From assembly GCA_947652115.1 (NCBI GenBank), contig OX393564.1:16800405-16864404 (forward strand): DNA of 64,000 bases, read 5' to 3'. The stretch comes from Blastomussa wellsi (Eukaryota; Cnidaria; Anthozoa; Scleractinia; Plerogyridae). A model generated the notes under the pieces. That model searched no databases and was not told where the DNA came from. It saw nothing but the letters and a program-made list of their open reading frames with translations. This document shows positions 46,925 through 60,300 of this stretch, piece after piece. A program made the position numbers and the translations under genes. Every line of letters begins with the position of its first letter. Positions within the stretch are counted from its first letter, which is position 1.

Positions 46925-47810
46925 CCCATGGGTAGAATTTGTCTAAACCACCTCCAAAGTCATACTACTCATATCTGGAGAGTTCGAAGAAGATTTTCGT
47001 GGAAAGCAAATAATTTTTATACTAAACCCATGGGTAGAATTAGTCCAAAGTACCTGAAAACACATTCTGCTTATATCCACAGAGTTTCAAGGAAATTTTC
47101 TTGGAAGTAAAGACGTTATAGAGGTGAACCCATGGGTACAAAGACCACCTACAAAGTCATACTTTAAACAAGGCACCCATGAGTTCACAATAGAAACTCT
47201 GGTAGTTCCCCAGAAATCTGTTTGGAACTCGGAGAAAATATGTAGTATGGTTTGGGGGTGATTTGGACAAATTCTACCCATGAGTTCATCCTAATAACTC
47301 TTTTACTTCCAGGAAAATCTCTTTGTAATTCAGTGGATATGCGTAGTATGACATTAGAGGTGGTTTAGACTAATTCTAACAAAGACGTAAGTCCTGTAAC
47401 TCGGGTACATCCAGTCAATCCTCTTGCAAAGTCAGCCTAGATGTATAGGATGATTTTTGGCGTGCTCTGGTACAATTCTACCCATGAGTTCAACATACAA
47501 ACTCTGGTAGTTCCTCAGAAATCTTCCTCAGATGTTCCTGGAAGTAAAAGAGTTATTAGGGTGAACTCATGGGTAGAATTGGTCCAAACCACCTCCAAAG
47601 TCATACCACACATCTTCTCTGTGTTCCAAAGAGATTTCCAGGGAACTAACAGAGTTTTGATGAAGAACGCATGGGTAGAATTGTACCAAAGGACGCCCAA
47701 AGGGAACCTACACATTTACGCTGACTTTGCAAGAGGATTAACTGGATGTACCCGAGTTACAGGGGTGAACTCATGGGTACAGGGGTTACAGGGGTGAACT
47801 CATTTAGGCG
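46925..47810. repeat. 102-bp (34-codon) minisatellite in both orientations
   Basis: The landmark CCATGGGTAGAATT or its reverse recurs near 46928, 47030, 47131, 47174 (inverted), 47276 (inverted), 47479 (inverted), 47563, 47665 and 47768. Spacing within a run is 101-103 bases. Because the unit is a multiple of three, open frames such as 46928-47110 and 47441-47797 run through several units. A last landmark (CTATCCATGGGTTAGCC) is at 48041. Confidence 0.85.
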
Positions 47811-48689
47811 AGTTATCGCTTTCTGGGTTCCCCATCGGCAAAACAAGCGTTGAGACAAGAATAAAAACACGGTGAAAGTAAGGTAAGTCAATTTTATATA
47901 AGATTTGGCAGTATTTCGGTTTGCTAAAAGGTGCTGTAAATTATTCCCATACAAACTCTTATATTTTTGCCATGACAGCTATTATGCAATATGATCCTGA
48001 TCACAACGTGAGCTTGCGTTGCCTGTGGTTCAGACCAATTCTATCCATGGGTTAGCCTCAATAACGATTACCAAAGGACGCCCAAATTTATCATTCTACC
48101 AATGGGAGGCGGCCTTGGGCTTTTGAACTGGCCAACGGTAGCATGCGTTGCGATGCGTTGATTGGTAGATTCGAATTGACTCGCATTCTTCAGATTCCTT
48201 TGGGCACGAATCTGGCAGCTATCATATTGAGAAAGCTGTTTTTTGGACTTCAGTATCGCTTTTCTCGGAAACTTTTGGGAGGATGAAGCTCAATCTCGGC
48301 TCAAGTACGAAGAAATTTGTGCTCGATCAGATGCCGGCGTTTTCGAGGTGAGAATTATGACGGTTTAGCTTCAGTTTGGGCTTCAACCGGACAAGGTCGT
48401 GGTCGCCGGCTGTCGTGCTGCCTGCCTTGTCTCTCTTTCTCTTCTATATGATCTAGGGGTCGATAAATTATGTCGCGAAATGACGCCTTAAGCGGCTCAG
48501 AACGGGCAAAAAATAGGACACAAGACTCATTTAACATTTCACCTCAACGTTTATTGAACATGTAGGATAAACTTAGTATTTAGAACAAATCGCGGCCAAC
48601 TTATTTATGTACATCTATATTTCTTTTGTAACCGCCATTGATCGGTGTCACGCAACAAACTCAAACATCGGGTGGTTCACCTGTGGTGT

Positions 48690-49030
48690 GACATGTGAAA
48701 ATCTTTGTCGCTGCGACGGAATTTTGTCGCTGCGATCTGTCGCACGAATTCAAACCAGTTTGAATTCGTGTGACAGATCGCAGCGACAAAATAAGCACAA
48801 GCAGCGTTGTCGCAGCGTGTGTACGGCTTCTGCGACAAATCGCTGCGACAAACTTTAAATCAACCAATGAGGGAGCGTCCTCTTTTTCTAGTTCACATTT
48901 CCCCTCTTCCAAATTCGCTTGCGTGCACCAAACAAGAGCCCTGTCGCAGCGACTTGTTGCTGCAGCAGTACAGACGAAGTGACTTGTCGCGGCGACGTGT
49001 CGCAGCGATTTGTCGCATATTGTGTCCCCA
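48690..49030. repeat. GTCGC-rich palindromic element
   Basis: The words GTCGCTGCGAC, GTCGCAGCGAC and TGTCGCAGCG recur on both strands. The core (48721-48791) is a palindrome with about 34-base arms differing at one position. It is probably a non-autonomous DNA element. Confidence 0.75.
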
Positions 49031-49104
49031 CCTTTCTACTTACACATATACACCGCTTATTATATCTGAAATATTCAAACATCTGAAAATCGAAAGGATA
49101 GACT

Positions 49105-49260
49105 TTTTCTAAACAAAACAGTTTTGTCATGGTTCTCAGCTTGATGTCACATACGGCCGAGATCTCAAATATTCAAGATGCTCTGTTTTGAAAACGAAGA
49201 GTACAGTGGAGCTGAAAATTTGCGAAAAGATATATTTTTAGTTAGCCTGACACCTAGTGG
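49105..49260 (+). repeat. Dispersed repeat, copy 1
   Basis: CTAAACAAAACAGTTTTGTC, CTCAGCTTGATGTCACATAC and GAGCTGAAAATTTGC recur in the same order at 53155-53300. Non-coding. Confidence 0.75.
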
Positions 49261-51323
49261 CAACGAAAATTTAGTACGCCTAGCGATTTTGATTTCAGAA
49301 TATTATGAGGTGACATTTATTTCAGACCAAAGTCATCTTACATCAGGCCTGGTGGACCAACTTTTTATTATAACATTCAGGAACTAATACGTTTTTGCTG
49401 TATTTTAACACCTCAAAACTTCGCCATAAATTTTATCGAAATCGCTCTTATAAAAATTCTTCAAATTTTGCAGACCTAAAGAAAAGTATGTCAGGTCAAA
49501 AATCCAGGAAGGGTTTTCCAATATTCCCCCTTTATGACAAGTTGTCGGGTCTCGAGTAAAGCGGGGCATGACGTCACTACGTGCTATGGTAACTCCGATC
49601 TCGAAAAAACGTACTTCATCTGAAATTTTGATCTTTTTCCGTCTAGTACACTTGGAGCAATCGATTTTCTGTCGAATACTCTATAGCGGTACACTAGCAT
49701 TGCAAAATCCGTTTTGCAATATTCGGTAACCAACTAGAACCGTTCTATTATTCAATCGATAAACTGTTTAGAATACTATTCTTTACAAATCAAACCCAAG
49801 AAAATATGAACAACACCGTTACTAATTCATTGTTTTATTTGGCGACATTACCAAATACCAGCATAACTGCTGGTTAAGTCTGTTACACGCCCTACTGACA
49901 GCGATAACATGATAAAAAAATTTAAAAAAATATATTTTCTTTACGTTATAAACAGTAATAAGTTAATAAGTTAGATATTGCACCTTTGAAGGGAACTTGT
50001 AATAAAGGTTATGTCAGTAAATAAATTCAAACGCAAAGCTAAGCAATATATTAATTCTTACACACTCTCTTTCGTCATCACATATCACTCAAAAAACCTC
50101 ACCGCAGATAGATCTCAATAGAATGGAAACAATTCGCTCATAAGTTGAACTTTCCTTAAAGATACTCAAATTACAAAATCGTAAAAGAAAACAGTATAAA
50201 TCTGTTAATCCCCAATTCGGTATATTAAACCTTGCTGCATCATATAGAACAGGAATAACTTAGATTTACAAAATCCTCATAATGTTCAATCAGGAAAACA
50301 AATCTCGTTTCAAGCTACTTCTCGTAAAAGTACTCAAGACTTTTTAATACTATTGCTCAACCAGAACCCTGCTGGGACTCAAAAAAATGTCTAGTTTCCC
50401 TCCCAATCTTTTCGAAGCTTACGATTAAGACATTCGATTCACTTGGTTCTCGAAGAAGCGTGTAGGCCGAATTTAACAGGTGCTAATCCTTTGTACACTC
50501 GTCTGCAGGGCAACACTTGAGAAAGGGTGCTTTGGAAAGCCTTCGACTAACTACACTGACTGCGCATTTTATAGTATCGTAACAACCGAAATCTTAGAAA
50601 TGTGACATACAAGCAACGCAAATAAATAATCTCGCTCACGAAGGCGAACTAAAACTTTAATAGAAATACACAAAGTGTAATAAACTTTTGACTTTACGGT
50701 TTTAAATTAACACGTATGAAATGAATGTGAATATTTCAAGGAAGTGACAATTCTTTAAGCATATTAGTTTTTATGCTTTCAGTTAAAAAATACCTTTCTA
50801 GATTCTGTACACATTCGTGAAAAGAGAAAAACAGAATCATACAATTCTGCCATAATTATTATTTTTCACAATAAATTAAAGTCAGATGTCAGATAAAAGA
50901 GAACAAAGAACAACTGTTCAAGAAAGAACAAAGCTTCTCCTCTTCCTCATAACGAGTAGTGTTTTTGTCAATAAGGGAACTGTATCACTTGACATTTACA
51001 GTTGTTAACCCTGAGTTGTAAGCTCAAGAAAACAACACAAGGTAATTAGATGGAAGTATAAACAAGTGATCAAAATGTGAGAACTGAATTTTCCAATATT
51101 TAATATTACCTCTACACTAGTAAATTATTATTTCGAGTTTGTTCCATTTTCAAGTTAAGTTTGTTCGCTGCAAAATATTTAAACCGCATATCATTACTCC
51201 TATAAAGTAATTTGCTTCTGTTGAACTTAAAAAATTAAGATAACTTCTATATGGAAACTTTCTGTGTTGCTTCCTTGTTGGCATCGAGTGTAGTATGACC
51301 AGCAGTCACTTTCTAATCACGTG

Positions 51324-54300
51324 TCATCGTACTACACTGCTCATCAATCCAGGTCGACATGTACCGTTCAGAGAGCCATTCAGTGTACTACTCGCCATAG
51401 TTCTGTCGGGGGATCTGTGCTCAGGCGAGTAAAGCTCAGGAGAGCCTGATGAAAAGGACCTCTCTAGTGGATCCACCTGATTCAATCGCGCCAGAGCGTT
51501 CTTTAGAACCTGGGAGTCTATAGGTCCTGTTGTTTTAGGACTAGTGTAGGGACGTGATAAAAGGGCCTGGAATAAAGCAAAAATCAATTGGATTTGTTCT
51601 CTACATAAATGGTACAGAGTAAAGAAGCAGATTAATCGCAAAAAGGCCGGAAATCTGTCTGCGATTGCAGGATTAGAGCTCAACCCCTCCAGCATGCCTG
51701 GTGAATAGGTCACAGGACAACGTTCCACCGCTTGGAATTTTAAATAAGTTTGTATTTTATCTGCATTAATATTTGATTGTTGGTTTACATTGCTCCCAAT
51801 TAAGCGCAGCAATGCCAATATTTTTTCCTCGTGTCTTGACTTAATGTAATGCATCAGCTCTCCTAAGGTCTCACATGAATAGCTCGATACCCTGCGTGAA
51901 AACAATAGAACAAACAACAGGAACAACGCCCCTAGCCCCAAAAACAATAGCAACTGCTGCCAGTAGAATTACAACCTTTTAGAGCTGCTACACTACCGTT
52001 AAACTCCACAGTAGCGCGATAGTAATTGTGGCAGTCGCATAGCCTCATGGGGGTTACTTTAGAGGCCAGGTCATTTCGTTGGTGTTGTGTTTTGTGGCAC
52101 ACGTTTGCTGGTTTACTACTCCCTTACTCAGCACTCCCATTGGCAAGTATACTGTAGATGCTAAGTATGGTTTAGCAGAGTGACGGTGCCTTGGTGGATG
52201 CCACTCACAGGGTTGTCATGGCTACCCGCTGCACTCGTTGGCAATTCTTGGCTCCACCAAACTATCAGGTACCCCCCCCCCCCCCGTTCATCTTTGTTGT
52301 TGATGAGTTTAAAGAATCGAGAAGAAAAAGTAAAATACTCGTAAAAGTAGCCAGTCAGTGATGGGCTACACACTGAATTGCAGAGCAGACAGGGCACAAG
52401 AATAAATAAAATCGTCAACCAAGGGATATAGTCTTGAACAGATGTACTATAACATTGAAAGAAATGCATAAACTGTAATTCTTAATGCAATACCTTGCAT
52501 TTTAACTAGTTGACTGACCTTGCTTTTTTCCAGTTCTCTTGCAATAGCACCCTTTTCTTGTACCAATAAGTTTACTTTGTCGTGAAGTTCATTGTTCTCT
52601 TTTTCCATTGCACTTAGTGCAGCCTCCCTTTGGCGTACGCTTCTCAGATGTTCCCGGATGATCTCCTCGGCATCTGTTAATCTGTTCAGAACAGCCAATC
52701 AGTTTTTTTGTACAATATCTCAGATAATCTGACGTTGAGCTACGCTTTTCATGGAAGACAATCGACGGTTTTGTCTCCGTTAAAACAGTGATCGGAATCT
52801 AGTCTGACATGCACGTCAAAAGAATAAAACCTACTGATCGCCACAGAAAAAGGTATTTTCTAAACTTTTCAACACTGCTCTTAAGCTGTTGTTGTTGTTA
52901 TTGAAGTTGCAGTATTGCTGGTTTTCACTGTCACGCAATCGAAAACTAAATTCGAAGCAATTCAACTACAAAAGCTAAGAATTTCAAATATTATAGAAGA
53001 TAAATAAATAAACAAGTCTCAGGTCTGTGTGGTGTGCCGTGCGCGAGTTATTTGCAGGCGTTGCTATAACAGCGACTACTTTGGCTCATGAGTTTAGTAC
53101 ACTTCCACATAAACACAACTTGTTATATCTGAAATGTTCCAATCGAAAGGAGAGACGTTTTCTAAACAAAACAGCTTTGTCACGAAACTCAGCTTGATGT
53201 TACATACGGCGGAGAACTCAAATATTCAAAACGCTCTTCTTTTCAAAACGAAGGACACAAACGAGCTGAAAATTTGCAAAAAGATAGGCAGGCCTGGCAT
53301 GTACTAAAACCAGGAACAAAGGAATACCCCCTCTTGATTTCAGAATTTTATGACGTCACATGAAAAGCAAGAATGGGTTGACTGTCCTGTTGCTTTATAC
53401 GTAAGGTATGTATGTGCACTAACTCACTTAGCGAGCAGCTCTCGTTTTTCTCCCATGAGCTGTTTTTGAGCAGCCTGTGTTGTGTCCTTAAAATCTTCTT
53501 CCTTGTTCATTCTCTCCTGAGTCAGTTCCAAGCTGCTCTGCAGAGACAGCACGGTGGACTCCAGGTTTCTCTTCTCTCGTGCGAATCTATCCCTGAAATA
53601 AAAACATTGCCAAAAAGAGAAAATTAACAAAAACAAAGGACATTAGTGTTGTAAGACAGTCTAACGAAATCGCTAGAATAGGGGCCACTCATTCAGGGGC
53701 GGATCCAGGATTTTTCTTATGAGGGGTGCACCGCTAAGGAATGGCGTAACTGATGGGTGACACAAGCAAAACACAAGTTATATTAGAAAGCCGAAAGTCA
53801 TCACAGGGAGGGGTGCGCACCCCCTGTACCCTCCCCCTAGATCCGCCCCTGTGCTACTTTCTTTTAGATAACGTTACTACTACCCGTGCCAACCTTCCCA
53901 AATCTTCATTATTATTCGTGCAAATCACACGATCCAGTTGGTGTCCTTACTTGAGTGATCTTATTGTGGCATGAGCCTTGGTTTTCCTTTCGTCGTTTTT
54001 CCGCTGTAGTTGATCAATTCTTTCTGCAGCATTCACTAATTCTCCCTGTAAATACTCCACCTCTTGTTGCAGCTCATTTACTCTTTCTGTAAGAGACTTG
54101 GCATCATCTTCCTTTCGTTTATGCTGTCGGTGTAAAATCGAATTGTAAGAAACTGGGCAACTTGCATTCTCTTGTTTAGCGTTTTTTAACTCTTTAGAAT
54201 AGAGATTAAGCAGGACCTTTTTTCCGCGAAAGGCAAAGCTTCCACTTCTGCCGTCGGTCTGCCGTTTGTTCGACTTAATTCTCAATATTTTGCCGAGGTA

Positions 54301-57300
54301 TTTGTGTACGTATTCACTGATAAGGAAACAAAATGAGAAGAAAGTTTGCGTTTGCTGAATAACGTCATGCTTAATCTCTCTAATAAAGACAGTTTATGTC
54401 AAGGAATATCAACTGGCGACTTTCAGTAATGTAACGAAATCGCGAGACTTGTTTTCAGTAGAAGATGCATACTGTGCTATGTGAGAAGCTGTACTGTTCA
54501 GGGAAGTAGGATTTTTCTTGAATGGTATGAGTGTTTGGGGAATTAAAAGCATCAGCCTTGCTAGCTAAAGCGTTAAAATCACTCTCCTAACTTGCAGGTT
54601 TAATAAAATGGCTCAGAGTTTAATGATGAGATGTTCAACCTTATCTCCAGTATTTTTTAGCTTCTCTTTCAAGGCTTCTATCTTGACCTCTTGTTCTTTC
54701 ACTGTGTATTGTAACTGACCGTCTCGTTCTCGCAGCAGTTCAACTTGCCTCTCTAACTCCTGTACTGTTTGATGTTGAATTCCCCTAAAGAACACAAGGT
54801 ACGCCGCACCCTGTTACATTCACGCACAATTTTGTGTTGTAATGTGAGGCAAACATCTTCAAAAAATCATTTCATTGGAAGCAACGTATACTGAAGCTAC
54901 TCAGAAAATAAAGTTAAAACACGTTAGAAAGGGAAAGCGCGGGGAAAACGCGTCAGCCAAATCCGCCATTGTTCTTCATTTTGCATTTTAACGGGTAGAA
55001 TACACCTCACAATCTGATTGGCGGCACAAATTTCTTAAATCAACCAAACATAGCGCCCAAATCAATCAAATAGGAATTACATCGGGAAGTCATTTGAATC
55101 AGGAAAAAATAGTAACGTTTAAGGTTGCAAGTAAATTTTGTATTTACTATACCTACGGTGTGATAAAATTTATCTCGTCCTGAATACCGCTATACTAAAG
55201 GTTGTTTCAAAGTTGTTTATGGTGAAGTAAACTGTTATAAGTTAAGATTACGATCGAGTATCATACTCGTTTTTTATGGTTATTGATTAGCTAAAAGTTC
55301 GAAAGAAAGGCAATGTAATATTTACCTTAGCATCTCCTCGAGTTCTATAACATCACAAGCAAGTCTGACAAGGTTTAGGTACATTGGTTAGCACCAAAAA
55401 AACACAAGTTATCAGAATAGAACTGAACGGTTATATAAGAAAAGCAGTTAGATTACAGTGCAGCATTTCAGGTTTACAGTTATTTTTTAGTCAATAATTA
55501 TTGTCACTGTGCCTAGTTTTTAAATAGTATTTAATTTTTTCCAAATTTTCATTCTCACTCGATCTAGTTTTTAAGTTTTTGCTTTTATAACCATGTTATT
55601 AACAACTGAAATAAGGATTTATTTCATTTATGTTTTTTTTATAAATGCACGTTTCGACCTTTAGCCCTACGTCGAAGCAACATAGTTACAGTTAGTTTAC
55701 TTTGGTTTGTCATAATTTTTATTTGCTGTTTAAAGATTTTTTATATATATTACAGCGATTTCCAATAAAATTACTTTGTTAAAGTAAGTGCACTATTTAC
55801 AGGCGAGCGCAAAGATCGAACAATTAATTGCTATTATCATTGACACCCATGTTCTACTTGTGTCAGTAGGTCAAAAGCAACAGCAATGAATTTAAATGCA
55901 AAACAATCTTAGTAATTAAAATTAATGTGCAATTTCGTCAAGAGGCTAAAAAGTTGGTTAACGTTTCTACCTAACTAATAATATATTGGGATATGGAAAC
56001 AGATTAAAGAATATTGTTGTGACATGTGTACTCTCTTTCAATTATTTTCAACCTTACAATTTATTAACGACAAGCTTTAGTCAGATGCTTTCCCCGAGTT
56101 TTAAAGTGCCACTACGATGAAAAAATGTTGTTATTGTTCTCTTTCGATTCCGATTTTATGTTTGGCAAGAACGCACCATGCCAATTATTGCGTCTCAATT
56201 TTCGAAATAAGTCCGTTTTTTTGAACGACAAATTCTTATTTAAACTGTACACCATTACCAGATTCGACTTCAGTCGAGTTGCACTGAGAGAACTGGATCG
56301 AGAGAGAAAATGACGTCATATACTCACTAGTTTAATTTTTTACTGTGTGAACCCAGCAAATTTAGTATGCAGAACAGCAACTTGCTTCTAAAAGCTCGTG
56401 CTACATACTAATCAGCTGTGTTCACACATTGCAAAAATAAACTAGTGAGTATATGACGTCATTTTCTTTCTCGATCACGTGACACACGCTTGCAAGAGGC
56501 TTTTCTCAAGTGTAAGTGACCCTATAAGGCATTGGTAGAAACTCAGCTGTGTTCTATTGGAAATGCTTGAATCTGATTGGTTCTCCGACTGTTTTCTAGT
56601 CGCCGATAGAAAACGATCGCGCGCGCGTTGCTCTTTGAAGGCAAGATTTTTTTTGATTTTTCGCTTTAAAATACATAAAATGGTAGCTTTTGGAATGCAA
56701 TCCTTAAGTGTTTCTACTAAAGCAACTATACTACTCGCCCTTGTTTTCTATGAACGATACTCAACTCGGTTGAAGATGTAAGCAATAGAGGACTTTTACC
56801 GTGTCTATATAACCTCATCTAAACACGGGGGAGGGGGTTGGGAGAATTCGAGACAGTTATTCATAACCCCCCCCCCCCCCGAGTGTTTAGATGAGGCCAT
56901 ATCAGTAAACACGGTCCTATAAGTCTTCTAAGCCCGCTGTTTCTTTTATAAAATATTTCTCAAAACTATGCGTGAATCTAAAACGTCACAACCGTGGGTA
57001 ACTACTCATATCTTCATTTCTAAACACACCTATCGACCATCGACCGCGCGTAGTATTTGTTATTTCATAAAAGTTACTCTTGCTTCTTTGTAAAAAATAT
57101 GGCGTGTGCTTAAAAGAAGTAGTATCACAAGGTAATAACTCACTTGTTAACTTCTTCCTCTTGAAGGTGAACTCTGAGAGTGTTATTTTCTTCAAATGTC
57201 AGCTTCATTTCAGCCAGTTGTTCATTAGCGTTCTTTAGCTCTGACTGTGTCAGCTCCAGCTGTTCACTGATTCCTTCAAACTCGTGTCTCAAACCTGCCA

Positions 57301-60300
57301 ACTAACCACCAAGCAATCACTAACAAACCACTACCGAGCGATACACTTAGTTTGTTTTAGTTCAGTTTGTTGTGTTTTTCAACAAAAGAAAAAGAAAAAT
57401 TTTACCTTGAACTCGTAGCCCGCAAGGTCGAGCGACGAAGTCGCGCGAGTGCAGCTCGACTCCTCACCAATCCCCCCCACGGCTTCGCCGCTCCAACGAC
57501 GGCCTCCCCAAAAACAAAAGCACTTCGCCGCGAATCCCGCCAGCGACGCAGGCTAGAGCTTGATAAAACGTACCACTGTGTTTTCGCTCTTTGTCGGAGT
57601 CACGGGAATGCCCCCATTTCCCTAACAACAGTTCAAACCCGATAGAAAACCTCCCGATATTACAAGGTAGACAGTAATGGCAAGAATACAATACCAGTAC
57701 AAGCGGCTGCAGCACATCATACCTTAGCTTCTGCTTCCTCTGCTTGTTGCTGAGCTGTGTCCTTGGCAACCATAACAGCAGTGTATTCTGCCTGTCGTTT
57801 GTGCAGCGTACTTTCCGTCTGACGCAACTGTTGTGTTTTCTGGAGTACAAAAAAAACTCAGCGATGATTTTTCCTTTAACAACGTTGTATTAGTTCCAAG
57901 TAGAACAAACCTGTTCGATGCGAGTTTTTTCCGGCTTGAAAACGATGTGCAAAAAGACCACCGCGATCCATGGACGATTCAAAAATGTATTTTCAAAACT
58001 TTTTTTTACTCCGTATTTTAGTTGTTAACTGGATTTGTACTTGACTTCCGATTCTGACATCGTCGCAACTGTAAGCCATCCTTACTCTATTCAAGTTCTA
58101 AGATCCATATCAAAATTCTCCTTAATTCTTTTCCCGCCTTTTCTACAATTTTCATTGGGAGAATTAACATCGTTCATTACATTGTTCGTGGCTACTCTGA
58201 CGCAGTGCTTTCACTTCGTCTTGGCCAAGGGACTCTTCAGACACCTTTCTGTTTAGCAAAATTCGTTAACCATCGCGCTCAAAGTCCCGTTCGCTAACAA
58301 AATGACGACAGCAACCTCGCCTAGTATCACATAAACTTAAATCTAGATTAACATTTACAATAATAAAATCTAAATTGACCGTAACTGTCAACTTTAATTG
58401 AGAATTAATATCCTGTCGATATGTCATTCCGAACAAGTTCTTTATTCTCCCAACCTTACTGTCTGACTTTGTTTACAAAAGTTGTGAGACGTTAGCAATT
58501 TAACAGCATACCTTATCTAATTCAATTTCCAGATGCCTTTTTGTTGTCTCCAATGTGGATACTTTCTCGGAAAAATCCTTTATTTGTTCCCAGGCCTTAC
58601 TCAGCTCGGACTCCAGTTGCGCTGTCCTGTTCTCCAGGCTTCCTCGCATTTTGCTCTCAAACTCTAACGCGGTAGAAGCCTTGGTTCCAGTGTGGCTGGC
58701 GTTTGTGAGTTCAGCACGAAGGCTAATCAGTTCCTGTGTGACAGGTACAAATGGCATAACTCGATCAACTAGAAAAGTTTGCCAGTGTTTAAAGTGTCTA
58801 TATGGCCTACAAGGTTTTTATGCTTTTGGTATATCTTTATAATATTGCATAAGCATTATTCCAATTTTAGTTTTTGGACTCCGCAACTTTTTTGCCACAA
58901 AATAGAGCTTTAAAGTTCCCGCGTCAGCCACGCCCAATGAAGATGACCGCGAGTTGCTACTAAAAAAGAGTCCTGGTTCTATAACGGGTCGTGATGTCAA
59001 GTCAGGAATCGTCAAATCTTCCTGTCCGTTCATTTCACTGTTAATTCAGAAATATGATTAATTGTAACGGATAATATGTCTGATAGATGTGTTGTTCTGA
59101 GGTGTTCAAATTCTGCTGACTCAAAGAAAGAAATTCCCTGATTTGACGTCATTCATAACCAATCTTCGATCACACGGTCAACTTCATTGGGCGTGGCCAA
59201 GGCGGGAAATTTAAAGCTTGATTTTGGGGTGAAAAGTGACGGAATAGAATAGTTTTCTACGCATTCTAGAGATACCAAATCCAAAACAATCGCTTTTGGC
59301 CGTATAGACACTTTAAGGATCTATAGTATAGGACTTCGTGAATTATTTTGTGTTAGAGAAACTCGATACACCTTCCCGATAAATAATGACAGCTTTAGCA
59401 GCACATCATTGAAAAAGGTTGTGCTCCATTTCGCTCTGAAGGAAGAACCACGAGAAGAGTACAAAATTCATGACGTCGTAACGATTGGTTTTTCGAAACG
59501 GGATTTGATCAGCTGCCTAAAACATGCATCAAGTATTTGACACCGCTCAAATATTAGCATAGTTTCTCCAGATAAACCTCTTTACTTTGCAGACATCACT
59601 CACGTTTCGAAAGTGTTCGATCGTCAAAAACAGCTGAAATTACTCACCTAATGAAGGATGGAGTTTGGGGTGTTTTTTAAAACTTGTGACCTCATACTTT
59701 AACATTCTAGATAGTGAAATTTCCTTGTTTAGTTTTAGCAGTGTCAGTTTTGGATAATATTTGAGAAATCACCGATTGAAGAAACACTAGTTCTAAATTC
59801 TTACTCTACAATCAAATAATAGTACCGTGTAGCAAGTGGCATTGTATATGCTGTCGTTTAGCTAGCTTCGCTGTTCAGCTTCGTTGGATTGTATTTGCAT
59901 CTTTTCTTCGGTGAATAAACGTGCTCCTTCTCGTTCGGAGCTTCAGCTCAACTTACTGGCGCAGATACGAATTAGTAATTTCTCTGTCAAATTCGTTTGT
60001 ACCTCTTTGTTTGCAGTGAGAGTATTAGTAGCGTTACCTCATCTCTTTCTCGCAAGAGAGCGCTGAAATCTTTACTCTCCCTCATGGCTTGTTCCAGTTG
60101 ACTTGCCAGAGAGTGACGTTCTGCTGACGACTTCTCTCGTTCACGCTCAATCTCATTACGCATGTCCACAATAAGTCTCTCGTACTTCGCCTTAAAGCAC
60201 ATAAATAAATTGTAATATCAGAACAATACCTGGCACAATTTTGGGTGTGTCACTGAGTATTATTATTCATTAGTAAAAGCGCCAAAGTGCTGGATTGTAA

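Larger units (their letters stand above)
43868..51323. other. 7.5-kb gene-free region rich in repeats
   Basis: It separates the 5' end of the Ubl-ARM gene from the 3' end of the coiled-coil gene; both are on the minus strand. Contents are listed separately: Penelope-like remnant, palindrome, 102-bp minisatellite, GTCGC-rich element and a dispersed repeat. Bases 49550-51320 are AT-rich with no gene visible and probably include the 3' UTR of the coiled-coil gene. Confidence 0.7.

Noticed and set aside
47441..47797. 118-codon plus-strand frame
   Set aside because: It is generated by the 102-bp repeat whose length is a multiple of three; no evidence of a gene beyond that.
51567..51953. Upstream part of the long minus-strand frame ending at 51324, with hydrophobic start
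   Set aside because: A strong TTTATTCCAG acceptor at 51567 and exact phase match to the previous exon show that only 51324-51566 is coding; the rest is intron.
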